Source: Gracilaria domingensis (taxonomy: Eukaryota > Rhodophyta > Florideophyceae > Gracilariales > Gracilariaceae). Taken from it: a stretch of DNA of 64,000 nucleotides. The stretch spans positions 62,001 to 126,000 of the forward strand of contig VCMS01000005.1 in NCBI GenBank assembly GCA_022539475.1, in the 5' to 3' direction. The position numbers and the translations under genes are program-made. Positions 1 through 10,546 of this stretch are shown piece by piece; position 1 is the first letter of the stretch, and the number at the start of each line of letters is the position of its first letter. The notes below the pieces were generated by a model that did no database searches, was not told the DNA's origin, and worked only from the letters and a program-made list of their open reading frames with translations.

Positions 1-492
1 TGCGCCTACTTGAGCAGAATCGATAACAGCGCCCGGATGCACAGTGGCGTCGGCGTCGACGTGGGACCCGCCTCGAACAACTGCACGATCGCCGATGGAC
101 GCGCGGGGTCCAATTAGAATTGGAGCTCTATCGGCACGAAGCACGGCGCCGTACCACACGGAAGACGACGGCGACAACTCCACGTTACCAACGAGCGACG
201 CAGACGGCGCGATGAAAGCCGGGGCCGAAATGATGGGTTTAGAGTCCTCCAGATTCATGATCTGACGATGCCTGCTCACTGAATGCTCTCAAAGAAGTAG
301 ATGAGGGCGTTAGAACCGAACTGGGAGGCAGGCCGTGGTCGGATGGCGCGTGGGGGAATGGACGGGTACACACTTACGCTGCTCCACGTAGGCGTACTTG
401 CCCTGCAGGCTGCAGCCCAGCCGGTCGAGGGCTTGCCCCGTCTCGCGGATCATCATGCCCGCCGCATACGCGGCGCGCCGCATAAGCGACAT
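1..492 (-). CDS. Gamma carbonic anhydrase-like subunit of mitochondrial complex I (5' part, two exons)
   Basis: The gene runs off the left edge; 131 N-terminal codons are visible. Exon 1 is 492-378 and exon 2 is 278-1, with a 99-bp intron (donor GTAAGT after YVEQ, acceptor TTCAG at 279). Joining them gives YVEQLSRHRQIMNL, which matches the conserved start of plant and algal gamma carbonic anhydrases (RGTGQALDR- and LSRHR-like segments). Exon 2 then shows the left-handed beta-helix pattern APSASLVGNVEL, SSSVWYGAVLRAD, ASIGDRAVVRGG. These proteins form trimers on the membrane arm of complex I in plants and many protists. The metal-binding histidines lie beyond the window, so catalytic competence cannot be judged. 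The family call is strong; the complex I role is inferred from the family. Confidence 0.88.
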
Positions 493-871
493 GACTGTTC
501 CGAAGCTCGCTCTCGCTCGCGCACCCGACGAAGAAGCGCGTCGATGCCGCGTGCATTGCCGGTTGCCTCCGGCTCGCGCGCGCGCACGGCGCTATGGGGC
601 TGGCCGAGCTCTTGGTGCCCGACGGGCACTGCCCGTCACCTGGTGTCTGTCAGTAGGCAGCTTACAGTCACACGCATTATGCATCTCATCATCATCATCA
701 TCGTGCATGTTGCTTGAGATGCAATCTCTCTGGAGCAATCTTTGTTGGTGATCTGCTGGAACGCCTCCCGTTGGTTGCAGTCCGCCGTTCCTCGTCCTCG
801 CTGAGGGTTCGCTTGCGCTTTTACCCCTGACAAGAAGCAGATCGTCGCTGCACCGTCTCCTTCGTCTCGGC
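493..871. promoter_or_regulatory. Shared divergent promoter region
   Basis: A 379-bp spacer separates the start codons of the gamma carbonic anhydrase gene (minus) and ornithine aminotransferase (plus), so both promoters must lie here. It contains a short ATC microsatellite near 684-702. I see no clear TATA box. Confidence 0.5.
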
Positions 872-2203
872 ATGATTCGCCTTCAGCGTCTCCGAGCCCT
901 TTCTTCTTCACCTATGCCGCTACTCCGTCGTGCGCATATGGCAGAGGCTTCGCAGGCCGCTATCGAACTCGAACACCAGTATGGTGCCCACAACTACCAC
1001 CCTCTTCCAGTAGTTCTTTCCCGTGCTCAGGGATCGCGCACCTGGGACGTAGAGGGCCGCCAATATTTGGATTTTCTCGCTGCGTATTCCGCAGTCAACC
1101 AGGGACATTGCCATCCACGCATCGTAACAGCACTTGCAACACAAGCTGCTCGTCTCACTCTCACTTCGCGTGCATTCCATAACGACTTGTTGGGAAAGTT
1201 CCAGGAACGCCTTTGCAAGACGTTCGGATATGAGCGATGCCTCCCCATGAATACAGGTGTGGAAGGCGGTGAAACCGCCGTCAAGCTTGCTAGGAGGTGG
1301 GGATATGATTGCAAGCATATTGCGCCCGATCGCGCCCGCGTCGTATTTGCGAGAGGAAATTTCTGGGGTCGAACTATTGCTGCCATTTCCTCCAGCTGTG
1401 ATCCTACTTCGAGAGAGGGCTTTGGCCCTTTCGTTCCAGGATATGATCTGGTCGACTACGACAATCTTGAGCAGCTTGAACGCGCCGTGTCGAAGCCAGA
1501 CGTTTGCGCCTTCATGGTTGAGCCCATCCAGGGCGAAGCCGGTGTTGTGATTCCCAAGCCAGGTTATTTGAAGGCCGCTAAACAGATATGTGAAAAATAC
1601 AACGTCCTCCTTATTGCCGACGAGGTCCAGACCGGATTGGGTAGAACCGGACGAATGCTTGCTTCGGAACATGACGGTGTCAAGCCGGACATGGTTGTAC
1701 TTGGCAAGGCTCTATCCGGTGGTGTGTATCCTGTTTCTGCTGTCATGGGTAGTAATGAGGTGTTGGGCTTGTTGCGACCAGGCGAACATGGCTCGACGTA
1801 TGGAGGTAATCCGCTGGCGTGCGCAGTTGCCATCGAAGCTCTCAGCGTTCTCGAGGACGAGCATCTATGCGAAAATGCGGAGAAAATGGGCCACGTGATG
1901 CGCAATGCGCTTACTAAAAGGGGACTTCCCAAGAAATTAGTTAAGGAGGTTAGGGGAGTTGGCCTCATGAATGCTATTGAAATTGAAGATGTCCTTGGTC
2001 AAGAACGCACCGCATGGGAAGTTTGTATGGAGATGGCTAAAAATGGTGTATTAGCTAAGCCAACACATGGACACATAATTCGACTTACTCCACCACTTGT
2101 CATTAATGAGGGTGAAGTTGAGCAGGCTTGCATAGTCATCAGAGAAGCTGTGAGAACTGTTGGTGAAATGGCGGCAAATGAAGGCAAGTCACAGACTGCA
2201 TGA
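872..2203 (+). CDS. OAT: Ornithine aminotransferase (ornithine-oxo-acid transaminase)
   Basis: A 443-residue, intron-free class III PLP aminotransferase that moves the delta-amino group of ornithine to 2-oxoglutarate, giving glutamate semialdehyde, and so links arginine and proline metabolism. The sequence shows the substrate segment NQGHCHPRI (residues 76-84), the PLP segment MNTGVEGGETAVKLARR (126-142), the DEVQTGLGRTG motif (250-260) with the PLP-ring aspartate, and LGKALSGG with Schiff-base lysine 279. The length fits the family. The first 23 residues (MIRLQRLRALSSS...RR) are basic and serine-rich like a mitochondrial presequence; Met15 and Met23 are alternative starts. The gene is divergent from the complex I gamma carbonic anhydrase gene. 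Confidence 0.95.
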   Translation: MIRLQRLRALSSSPMPLLRRAHMAEASQAAIELEHQYGAHNYHPLPVVLSRAQGSRTWDVEGRQYLDFLAAYSAVNQGHCHPRIVTALATQAARLTLTSRAFHNDLLGKFQERLCKTFGYERCLPMNTGVEGGETAVKLARRWGYDCKHIAPDRARVVFARGNFWGRTIAAISSSCDPTSREGFGPFVPGYDLVDYDNLEQLERAVSKPDVCAFMVEPIQGEAGVVIPKPGYLKAAKQICEKYNVLLIADEVQTGLGRTGRMLASEHDGVKPDMVVLGKALSGGVYPVSAVMGSNEVLGLLRPGEHGSTYGGNPLACAVAIEALSVLEDEHLCENAEKMGHVMRNALTKRGLPKKLVKEVRGVGLMNAIEIEDVLGQERTAWEVCMEMAKNGVLAKPTHGHIIRLTPPLVINEGEVEQACIVIREAVRTVGEMAANEGKSQTA

Positions 2204-3935
2204 GCTAGCTAGCAAGTCTAAACCATGAGCCATCGGTCTCCTGATACTAAGCAACTCAGTATTGATTTCTGACTGGTCTATGATAGCGAAACTTTTATGA
2301 AGGCGTGAGGGTCTTTCAATACCTCGTACTAGATATCTAGTCCATATCACTAATTCTTTGCATACCCCAGCACGCCAGCTAGCACAGTGATCCCATCCCA
2401 TCTGTTCGATTCGAACGTGCATAATTTGTTTCTTTAAGACAAGGAGTTATCAACATCAAAAGCCATCTTCCACTGTTGCGAAAGTAGTCTCGGCATATGC
2501 CGCAGAAACGATACCTTCTGTGATTTAGTGTTTAGCTTTATGCGAGGTTCTTTGGGTTCCCATTCATCTAGCCACTGCGAACTCATGGTAATGATATCCT
2601 TGACCAATTGACGTGTAGAACATGCTGGCCGAAAACATTTCTGTACCACTGGAATTTGCTGAGGTTTGATATTTTTTCAATTCCACGACGAGTGGAACTT
2701 CTGTTAACCTGGCTGCCTCGAATCATCCGAGTGGAATTTAGGGAAGCAGGTCTGGCTTGTCTTTTGGAAGCGGCGAAAGCCTCGATGAAGCCTTCTGTTC
2801 CACATATCAACGACCTGTCTTGCTTGCTGGGCACGCATTGCTAAAGAAGAGACCTCATTGCAGGTGTCGCATGGGTATACTGAATTGTTTTGATCGTGTC
2901 AACCTGGAATCGTTGATGAGGTGCTACGTCTGGGAGAGTGTGCCTCGCCCACTCAAGATCGTCGTCGACGATTGTCATTTGCTGGATTGTCATTTGCTGA
3001 ATCATCAGAAAGTGGCCTGAAAGAATGGTAGTTTATTGGGTGAGAAAGCGCTTTTTCTAGGCTTGTTCAAACAGAATGGCTCCTCAGTTGGTAGTTATTT
3101 AAACTATTGCACTCATGAGAGAAAGAGACAGAGAAAGAGAGGGATAAATATAATACATCAAGGAATATGTGGATAAGCTTGAATTCTTGCGTCTCCTTGC
3201 CAACATTATGATGCTGCGGGGTCATTTTGCAATGAGGATATTGGATTACCAGTATGTGAGATCATACAATGTACGCGGCCCCAGTAGAAATGATTGACAT
3301 TCACTGCATTCCGTCGGCTGTCAATGTACCAAGAGGAGAATTACTGAGAACCAGAAGTACTCCGCGACCGCCCGTTCCATTCTGTTAACAAGGAACCTCT
3401 TACAAGAAAGCGTGCTAGTGCTTGCTGTGTCTAATATGCTATGCATATGGCTGCAAGCTACCACTCAAGACTTTGTTGCATCCAGGTACTGCCGCAGAAG
3501 CTTACCCTCTGCTCAATGCATTTATCCTTCAGAAATATGCGGAGCACTACGCAAGTATCTATTCAGCGATTATAGGAAAGCAAGCAGTGTGACGACGGCT
3601 CAAGAATTGGTGGTTGAATACTATAAAGCAATTCACAAGTGATCCTTTACGAAAACCATACGCGACGCAGCTAAATATCTAGCCCACAAGACCCATATAT
3701 AGTCGCCGAGCAAAAACCCGAATCGCAGGGAAGATTGTGGGTGTACCAGCCCTTTAGACCGATATACGGGGATGATGTGGCAAAATACTGATATTTGCGC
3801 GCAGATGTGGTAAATCTCGAAAGAACCCGCTCATCACAGTTGGAAGATACCAAGGGTATCGTCGATGTCAAACATCGGTCAAGACGGCAACCGAGCGAGT
3901 AAAGACACATGCGAATGCTCGATCAGGTGTGCTCC
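2204..3935. other. Gene-free spacer between OAT and eL36
   Basis: No convincing gene. Open frames here are short and have no recognisable domain. It holds a GAGAAAGAGAG-rich stretch near 3117-3143 and a decayed retroelement fragment near 2818-2930. Confidence 0.5.
2818..2930 (+). mobile_element. Decayed non-LTR retrotransposon fragment
   Basis: The plus strand encodes LAGHALLKKRPHCRCRMGILN. This lines up with FAGHT...LLKKRIVCRCRPGILN at 50956-51036, the C-terminal part of a non-LTR reverse transcriptase-like polyprotein. The frame breaks after this stretch. Only a short piece survives. Confidence 0.45.
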
Positions 3936-4229
3936 TTAGCTCCTCTTACTGCGGAGGGCATCGGCCAACTCTTCACGCTTTCTCTTCGCGCGTACATGTG
4001 TTCCCAAACGCTTCTTAGCAAACTTCAGAGCTCTTTTGTCTTTCCCAATACGAAGAAGTTCGAGAATGCGCTTCTCATACGGAGAGAACCCGCATACTTC
4101 CCTGACAACCTCGCGCACGACGACGTTGCGCGCTGTGACCTTTCCCTTCATGGCCGCCGAGCGCTTCTGGAGGGGCTGACGCTTGGTGACGATGTGCCCT
4201 TTGTTTAAACCAATCACAATTCCTGCCAT
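3936..4229 (-). CDS. RPL36: 60S ribosomal protein eL36
   Basis: A 97-residue protein of the large cytosolic ribosomal subunit. It begins MAGIVIGLNKGHIVTKRQ and contains the family core VREVCGFSPYEKRILELL and a highly basic C-terminus (KRLGTHVRAKRKREEL). Length and the MA..GLNKGH start match eukaryotic eL36, which fixes the start at 4229 although the frame stays open further upstream. It is intron-free here and divergent from importin beta. Confidence 0.95.
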   Translation of the reverse strand: MAGIVIGLNKGHIVTKRQPLQKRSAAMKGKVTARNVVVREVVREVCGFSPYEKRILELLRIGKDKRALKFAKKRLGTHVRAKRKREELADALRSKRS

Positions 4230-4673
4230 TTCTAAATGAAGATGGTCCTTGCCTCGGTCTCTGATATGCACCGATGCGATCGCGCGCTCGTCGTAGTATT
4301 CCAACGCAGCCGTTCTCGAAGCGACACTTTTGGATTATGTCTACCGTCGTATCTACCGCGGCACCGTCGGCGACGCCACGCACTGTGAAGCGAGGCAACC
4401 CGCAGCCGCTGCGGCGCAGTGCATGATCTACAGCTGATCTACATCTGTCCACGATTCCGCGCTTCAATACACGAGAACACGGGCATACGTGGCCACGCCC
4501 AACAAACAGCTGCCACGCTCCGACTGTCATCCGTGCATTCGCGTTGAGAGGAACCGGCGCATGCCGCGGCCCGTCGCCCTCCACCGCGCGTCGCCCTCAA
4601 TGCCCGGCCATAGATCTGTTGTGCTCCTTCGCCGTCATTGCACGCCTCCTCCCCCTTAGACGCGCCTCTCGCG
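4230..4673. promoter_or_regulatory. Shared divergent promoter region
   Basis: A 444-bp spacer lies between the start codons of eL36 (minus) and importin beta-1 (plus). It must carry both promoters. No obvious TATA box or repeat was seen. Confidence 0.45.
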
Positions 4674-7316
4674 ATGGACGTCACCCAGATCTTACTATCA
4701 GCACAGTCGGCTAATGCCCAGACTCGGACACATGCCGAGCGGGTGCTCAAGGAAGCCGAAGAGAGCAATCCAGGGCTTTACCTAACTACTCTCGTCGACC
4801 ATCTAGCTGGCGAAGAAAATGACCCCGAATCTCGTCGGCTTGCAGGACTTATTATTAAGAATGCTATCTATACAAGGGACCCTGCCATCAAACACCACCT
4901 CCATGAAAGGTGGGTCCGCTCAATTGATGAGAATGCTAAGGCGCACATCCGCAGCAATCTGCTGCGAGCCCTTGCCGCACGTGCTCCAGAACCTCGCAGA
5001 GCGGCAGCTCAAGTAATAGCAAAGGTCGCGGCAATGGACGTCGCGCGCGGTGCTTGGGATTCACTAATTTCTGACTTGTTGCGTAGTGCCTCGTCTCTGG
5101 AAGATCACGTGAAGCAAGCTTCTTTGGAGGCCCTTGGGTACACCTGCGAAGAAGCGGGGATTGGTGATCGTCTCGATGACGTATTATCCACTCAGTCAAA
5201 CCAAATCCTCACTGCCGTTGTGCAGGGAATGGCATATCCCGGCGGCTCTGGGAGTTCAGAGCAGTCTGCCCGTCTGGTTCGCCTGGCTGCCACTAATGCT
5301 CTCAACAATACTCTTGAGTTTGCAAGGGCCCAATTTGAAATTCCCGCCGAGAGAGCAGCCATAGTCAATACTATATGCGAAGCAGCCAAATCAGGAGACG
5401 TTCAAGTGCGTCAAGCCGCGTTCGAAGGCCTCGTTAAGGTTGCCGAGAACTATTACGAAAAGCTGTCGGAGTACATTCGAGATATATATACACTAACTGA
5501 AAACGCAATCAGAAATGACGTTGAGCCAGTTGCAATGCAAGCCATTGAGTTTTGGTCTACAGTAGCTGAGGAGGAGGTCTCTATCTTGTATGACGGCGAG
5601 GCAGTCGACCCTACTAGATCACCTGTGAGAAAAAGTGAGGAATTTGTCAAGCACGCACTTCCATACCTTTGTGGTCCAATATTTGATTCCTTGAAAAAGC
5701 AAGAAGATGACCCCCTTGAAGACTCATCTTGGAACATAGCGACCGCCGCTGGGGCATGCATAGAATTGCTTGCACAGGCCGCGCCTAATACAGTGCTTGG
5801 ACTTGTGCAACCATTTATTGAGTCTAATATTCGGGATCAGGCCAACTGGCGTTCCCGTGAAGCTGCTATACTTGTATTTGGCAGTGTACTTGAAGGACCA
5901 CCAGAGGTAGAAATCCGCAATCTCGTAAGGGAAGCCATTTCTGTATTGATAGAGACTCTCGTTCGAGACCCCAATCTGGCCGTCAAGGACACTACAGCAT
6001 GGACCATTGCCCGTGTTGTCCTTGTGGATAGATCCACCACTCTGAGCAATTTGAAAGCTCTTGTCGAGTGTCTAAAATGTTCCCTTATGGCTGCAGAGAA
6101 TCCGGACTTAGCCGCACATATTTGCTATGCAATCCATAACATAGCCGAGAGGTTTTACGATGAACACGAGGAAGAGAGTGGACCCCTGACAGAGCACTTC
6201 CAGCCCCTTTTTGCATGCCTGATGCAGACGGCCGATCGAGATGATGCAGGTGATTCTAATTTGCGTATCTCAGCATACGAAACTATTAACGCACTTTTCC
6301 GAAGCGTCACAAGAGATGCACTGCCGTTCATTGCATCATGTGTTCCTATGCTGAGAGACAAACTGGAAGCAGCCCTCAATGCCGTTCCTAGAGCGCTGAG
6401 TGAAGTAGAGCAAATGGACACAATCGAAAAGGTGGGGTTAGTTTGCGGGGCTTTGACTACCGCGACGCATCGATTAACTATGGAACAGGTTGTACCACAT
6501 GCTGACCAATTGATGAGAGATTATTTGAATGTCTTTCAGGTGCCAGGATCGGAAGCATCTCTGGAAGATGCTTTCTTGGCTGTGGGTGCACTAGCACATG
6601 TTCTTGGAAAGGAATTTAATAGATACATGTCACATTTTATGCCATACCTTCAACAAGCTCTTGGTAACTTACAAGCCCATCAAATGGTAGGGGTCTCTGT
6701 GGGTGTGGCCGGGGAGATTTGTAGAGGTTTAGGAAAGGGATTGATTCCATACGCCAATACGATTGTATCTCTTCTACTGGAAGCCTTGAAAAGCCCTACT
6801 CTCAATCGAACAGTTAAGCCTGGGATCATGGGATGCTTCGGGGATATTGCGATGTCTGTGAAAGGACATTTCGAAACATATTTGAAACCAGTGATGGACT
6901 GCATGAAACAGGCAGCAGAGTCAAGTGTTCAATTGGAAATCGTGCCAGATGATTATGACACAATAGAATGGGTTGTAGCTTTGCGCGAAGCGATTTTGGA
7001 GTCCTACACAGGGATTGTAAGTGGGCTAAAAGACGATAACAAACAAGAGAATCTTCATCCACACTTGGACTGGATCTTGGGATTCTGCGAAGTTATGGTA
7101 ACCGAAGGTTCCCACACTCTCGTTCCAACATCTGAGGTGATGCTGAGGGACATAATGGGCTTAATGGGGGATATTGTTGACGCAGTGCCACAATTCCAAC
7201 CGGTTGCAAAGCAAAAAGCGTGGCTACAGGCCCTTGTTGAGCGGGGGTCGGGCTCCGCAGATGAGAGAACTAGCGAAATAGCCACTTTGGCGTACTATGC
7301 CATCTTCAGATCGTAA
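4674..7316 (+). CDS. KPNB1: Importin subunit beta-1 (karyopherin beta)
   Basis: An 880-residue, intron-free nuclear import receptor; human importin beta-1 is 876 residues. It binds importin-alpha/NLS cargo, docks on FG nucleoporins and is released by Ran-GTP. The N-terminus shows the importin-beta N-terminal domain (AERVLKEAEESNPGLYLTTLVDHLAG, then RRLAGLIIKNAI, residues about 20-75), followed by HEAT-type helical repeats to the end. The acidic loop typical of HEAT 8 appears as YDEHEEESGPL. The start was placed at ATG 4674 (MDVTQILLSAQ); the frame is open upstream only through a non-ATG codon. Confidence 0.95.
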   Translation: MDVTQILLSAQSANAQTRTHAERVLKEAEESNPGLYLTTLVDHLAGEENDPESRRLAGLIIKNAIYTRDPAIKHHLHERWVRSIDENAKAHIRSNLLRALAARAPEPRRAAAQVIAKVAAMDVARGAWDSLISDLLRSASSLEDHVKQASLEALGYTCEEAGIGDRLDDVLSTQSNQILTAVVQGMAYPGGSGSSEQSARLVRLAATNALNNTLEFARAQFEIPAERAAIVNTICEAAKSGDVQVRQAAFEGLVKVAENYYEKLSEYIRDIYTLTENAIRNDVEPVAMQAIEFWSTVAEEEVSILYDGEAVDPTRSPVRKSEEFVKHALPYLCGPIFDSLKKQEDDPLEDSSWNIATAAGACIELLAQAAPNTVLGLVQPFIESNIRDQANWRSREAAILVFGSVLEGPPEVEIRNLVREAISVLIETLVRDPNLAVKDTTAWTIARVVLVDRSTTLSNLKALVECLKCSLMAAENPDLAAHICYAIHNIAERFYDEHEEESGPLTEHFQPLFACLMQTADRDDAGDSNLRISAYETINALFRSVTRDALPFIASCVPMLRDKLEAALNAVPRALSEVEQMDTIEKVGLVCGALTTATHRLTMEQVVPHADQLMRDYLNVFQVPGSEASLEDAFLAVGALAHVLGKEFNRYMSHFMPYLQQALGNLQAHQMVGVSVGVAGEICRGLGKGLIPYANTIVSLLLEALKSPTLNRTVKPGIMGCFGDIAMSVKGHFETYLKPVMDCMKQAAESSVQLEIVPDDYDTIEWVVALREAILESYTGIVSGLKDDNKQENLHPHLDWILGFCEVMVTEGSHTLVPTSEVMLRDIMGLMGDIVDAVPQFQPVAKQKAWLQALVERGSGSADERTSEIATLAYYAIFRS

Positions 7317-8017
7317 TTGACTGTTGCTCGAGACCTGTTCCCATTCTAGGTAAACGTAGCACCAACGTAATTTGAGCTCGACCTTAAAATCAATGGGTGG
7401 GGGCTTGTCTCGTACGAGGTGCCCTTGAGATGTTCTGATAATGCTGAAATCATAATACAAGCTCGGCTGTATTCGAGTGATGAAAAACACAAGTCTTTGC
7501 ATGTTAAGAAAGCATCGTCTAAATCGATTGCATGTCTGGTATGGAACTAGGAGTCCTACAAATGCCGAGTACGCACCTGCTTCATGTGATGCGAAAGAAG
7601 TGATAGTCGCCCCTGAAGTTGTTCATAAAAGTATCCATTTACGCGATAAACACGCTCGACAACTAAAGCTCTATCACGTGACCCCGTGTACAACTCTGGT
7701 ACTTCACACTGTACTTACGTACCGATTATCCATCATCAGTGAGACAGTTCTGTGCCCGCAAGTATCTCAGGCATAAAGCTTAAATTAGCGCATGTATAAT
7801 CGTGCATCAGTTACCATGGTAGAAGCAGCGAAAACTGGGGAATCTTCCACTGTTTGAGTAATGCTGCTTAAGAAGATCGCGAAAGACACATGTGCTTCCC
7901 CGTAATTCGTTGGTCCATTACTTAAAGAAACAGTACAGTCACTTACTCGACAAGGCCATGCATTCTAGTGCAGTGAGCAAGTCTGCGAACAAACTCTTGC
8001 TGTACTCAAATAATACA
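7317..8017. other. Convergent 3' spacer
   Basis: About 700 bp between two convergent genes (importin beta and the VHS protein). It should hold both 3' UTRs. I see no gene, repeat or RNA in it. Confidence 0.5.
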
Positions 8018-10546
8018 CTACTCCTTAGTTTCTTCTCCTTTTCTAACTTCAGATACAGCACCGGATGGAACAGAGCTGTTCTTCGAAGATACAGGAACAC
8101 CGCTAATGGGCCTGTTGGTAGCGGGCATCTGTTGTGCAACGACAGGAGCTTCTCCTTGAACGCTTCGATACATGGCCGCTGCCGCATGATATGCAACCGC
8201 TGCTTGGTTCATTGCATTCCTATACGCTTCTGCCTGTCCGTCTGGGGCAGACTGAGTCCCTAATGCGGTCGAGACAGTTGTACCATCTGACGGGGTGGGC
8301 ACAAATCCAGGTTGCGGCATCATAGGCTGAGGCATGACGGGCATTCCCGGAACGCTTGAGTAAAAGGAATTCATCAACGGCGGAGAAGGCATTGAACCAC
8401 TCGGGGGTGACGGATCCCGAGAACCAGGCATCTCAGTAGGCATTCTCGAAGCATCCAGTTGGCCTATTCCGGTACCCATTTCCACACTTTGTCCCGTAAG
8501 TGAGGGTGGTGGTGCAGAACTGGACGGTCCAGCCGCCGAAGAAGGACCGCCGCCTGTTGTCTGGAAGTTCGTCATTTGCGGTAGTCCGGGAACGTTTGGC
8601 GAAAACGAGGGGTACATTTGGGGACTAACGGTGTTGTAGTACATTGCCGGGTTAACAGTCTGGTAAGCTTTGTACATGCCCATAGGGTCCTGCATGGGAA
8701 CATGCGCCACAGAACCGTACATGGCATAAGGATTGGGCATCATCATCATCGGATTATATCCCATTCCCGGCACAGATGAATAGTATGCCGCTGGGTTTAT
8801 AGACAGATTGGAGATTGGTGGCATATTCTGCGTGGATGAGCTTGGAGTAACGGCAGAGTTGCTTGTCTGAGCTGAAGACGGCTTCCCAGCTTTCGAATGC
8901 TTGGATTCCCGTGGTTTGCTCTTATGTTTTTGAGATGGTTTTGTTGAATACCTTTCAGCTAGCATCGTAAATGCTTGAGTATTCGCGTCCTCCTCGTCAG
9001 ATGATGACTCAGAAGATGACTCATCTTGGACAGATATCAGATTCTTCTTCTTAGAGCTCAGTTTCTTCTTCTCCTTCGCTACTTTCGGTAGATCACTGTC
9101 ACTCTTCTCCCGACGACCTCTCGCTTTCACCAACTCGCGCTTCTCTCGCTTTTCACCCGATACATCTTTCCCCTTCTCTTCCGGGGAAACCCTCCGCTTA
9201 GAAGTTGGAGTCGCAGTGACACTCCGCCTGTACTCTCTGGGGCGTGCTCGTTCATCACGTTCTTCAGCCGGAAGGCCCCGCCTGCTCTCTGAAGCTCTTT
9301 CTGCGTCATATCTCGTTCGCTGAGGCCGATCCTTTGCTCGCCAGTCTATTCGCTCGCGACTATCCCAGTCCCTCCTTCCAGAACTTGAATACTCTGAAGA
9401 ATCACTGTACTGAAACGATCGGGGAGGCATGCTGTTGTATCTTTCAAGACTTCGTGATGACATCGGCCGAGGGCCACCTCGGTCGTACCGCTCTTCCTCA
9501 CTTTCCAGACTAGCGGAATCAACGACAGGTATAGCACGTTCAATTCTGCCATTCTCTAGACTTCTTTTGTAGAGAGCAAGAGCCTTTTGAAGCTTTTCAC
9601 TCACAGTGATTGCCCGTGTCAACTCTTCCTCTTTGCTCATGCTCATGCTGAGCTTTGTTAGATTATTGGATATATGCATGCAACGTTGCGCTAGTTCTTG
9701 GCATACTTCCTCTTTCAAGTCTTCAATGCGACTAGCATTTTCCACCAAATTGGCGAACAGCTCAACCGTATTCTCGGCCCCTGCAAGAGTTATTGCTTCG
9801 TCAGCAGGCGCGCGGCTTTTTGTCTCCTTGAAGTACGCGCCAAGCCTGGAAAGATCCACTGGGCAGACCCATGGGGTTCCGGTTCTAGGAACCTCCGGGA
9901 ATTGGATGCGTGTACGCTTGCTATTGTAGCGTTCGATGAGGAACCCAGCATGTGGTTCATAACGTCCTTCAAACATAACAGAAAGCTCCTCCGCCCAGGC
10001 TCTAATCAGAATCTTGACTCTGTTGGCCACTTCTGAGTGATCACGATAACCAGCATGGAGCTTGGGCTTTCCGAATATTGGAATCATTGACTTGACCCCA
10101 TTCTTGTAGTCTGGCACAACGAAGCGCCATAAGCGTCTGAAGAACTTCTCGTTTGCAACCTGGCGATAGAAATAAGGGACGACGCGCATGAGCTCATCCA
10201 GCAGAGTGAGAGTACTAAGCACAGCCAACTCATCCTCACTCTTTAGTCGCTTCCGTAACGCGTAGGCAACGGCTGGACCGGGGTCAGTGTTGTGTAGCGA
10301 AGGCGGCATATTCTGACCCCTGTTGAGTAGCAAGCTAACAATGGCTGATCGATGCTTCGCAGCCTGTTCATCCGTCAATCCGGGCTCAGTCGCTTCGTCG
10401 ACCATAATTACGACGCGGGTGAGGTACGGGTCGCGAGCTGGCTTCCCACCAGCTACGAGCCCGTCGAAAGAGGGAGCCCGCTGTTGTTGACGACGATGTG
10501 AAACATCCATTGCAGTGGTAGACCGAGGAAGCGGTCTGTTACTCAT
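8018..10546 (-). CDS. VHS-GAT domain protein (TOM1/GGA-like endosomal sorting adaptor)
   Basis: An 842-residue protein on a single exon. The VHS domain (about residues 35-175) includes VVIMVDEATEP, AVAYALRKRLKSEDELAVLSTLTLLDELMRVV and EKFFRRLWRFVVPDY. A GAT-like three-helix region follows (about 245-340: ENTVELFANLVENASRIEDLKEEV and TVSEKLQKALALYKR), which in TOM1/GGA proteins binds ubiquitin. The middle is serine, arginine and lysine rich and probably disordered, and the C-terminal 250 residues are rich in Pro, Met, Gly, Tyr and Ser with NPAAYYSSVPGM-like repeats. The start is the ATG at 10546; an upstream in-frame ATG at 10702 would add 52 residues. Family known: sorting of ubiquitinated cargo at endosomes. 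Whether this protein does that is inferred. Confidence 0.8.
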   Translation of the reverse strand: MSNRPLPRSTTAMDVSHRRQQQRAPSFDGLVAGGKPARDPYLTRVVIMVDEATEPGLTDEQAAKHRSAIVSLLLNRGQNMPPSLHNTDPGPAVAYALRKRLKSEDELAVLSTLTLLDELMRVVPYFYRQVANEKFFRRLWRFVVPDYKNGVKSMIPIFGKPKLHAGYRDHSEVANRVKILIRAWAEELSVMFEGRYEPHAGFLIERYNSKRTRIQFPEVPRTGTPWVCPVDLSRLGAYFKETKSRAPADEAITLAGAENTVELFANLVENASRIEDLKEEVCQELAQRCMHISNNLTKLSMSMSKEEELTRAITVSEKLQKALALYKRSLENGRIERAIPVVDSASLESEEERYDRGGPRPMSSRSLERYNSMPPRSFQYSDSSEYSSSGRRDWDSRERIDWRAKDRPQRTRYDAERASESRRGLPAEERDERARPREYRRSVTATPTSKRRVSPEEKGKDVSGEKREKRELVKARGRREKSDSDLPKVAKEKKKLSSKKKNLISVQDESSSESSSDEEDANTQAFTMLAERYSTKPSQKHKSKPRESKHSKAGKPSSAQTSNSAVTPSSSTQNMPPISNLSINPAAYYSSVPGMGYNPMMMMPNPYAMYGSVAHVPMQDPMGMYKAYQTVNPAMYYNTVSPQMYPSFSPNVPGLPQMTNFQTTGGGPSSAAGPSSSAPPPSLTGQSVEMGTGIGQLDASRMPTEMPGSRDPSPPSGSMPSPPLMNSFYSSVPGMPVMPQPMMPQPGFVPTPSDGTTVSTALGTQSAPDGQAEAYRNAMNQAAVAYHAAAAMYRSVQGEAPVVAQQMPATNRPISGVPVSSKNSSVPSGAVSEVRKGEETKE

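Noticed and set aside
920-1672. Long 250-codon open frame antisense to ornithine aminotransferase
   Set aside because: It mirrors the conserved gene on the other strand and has no domain of its own; a codon-bias shadow.
2400-2425. TGTTCGATTCGAAC resembles a tRNA T-loop
   Set aside because: No matching acceptor stem, anticodon arm or D-loop could be placed around it.
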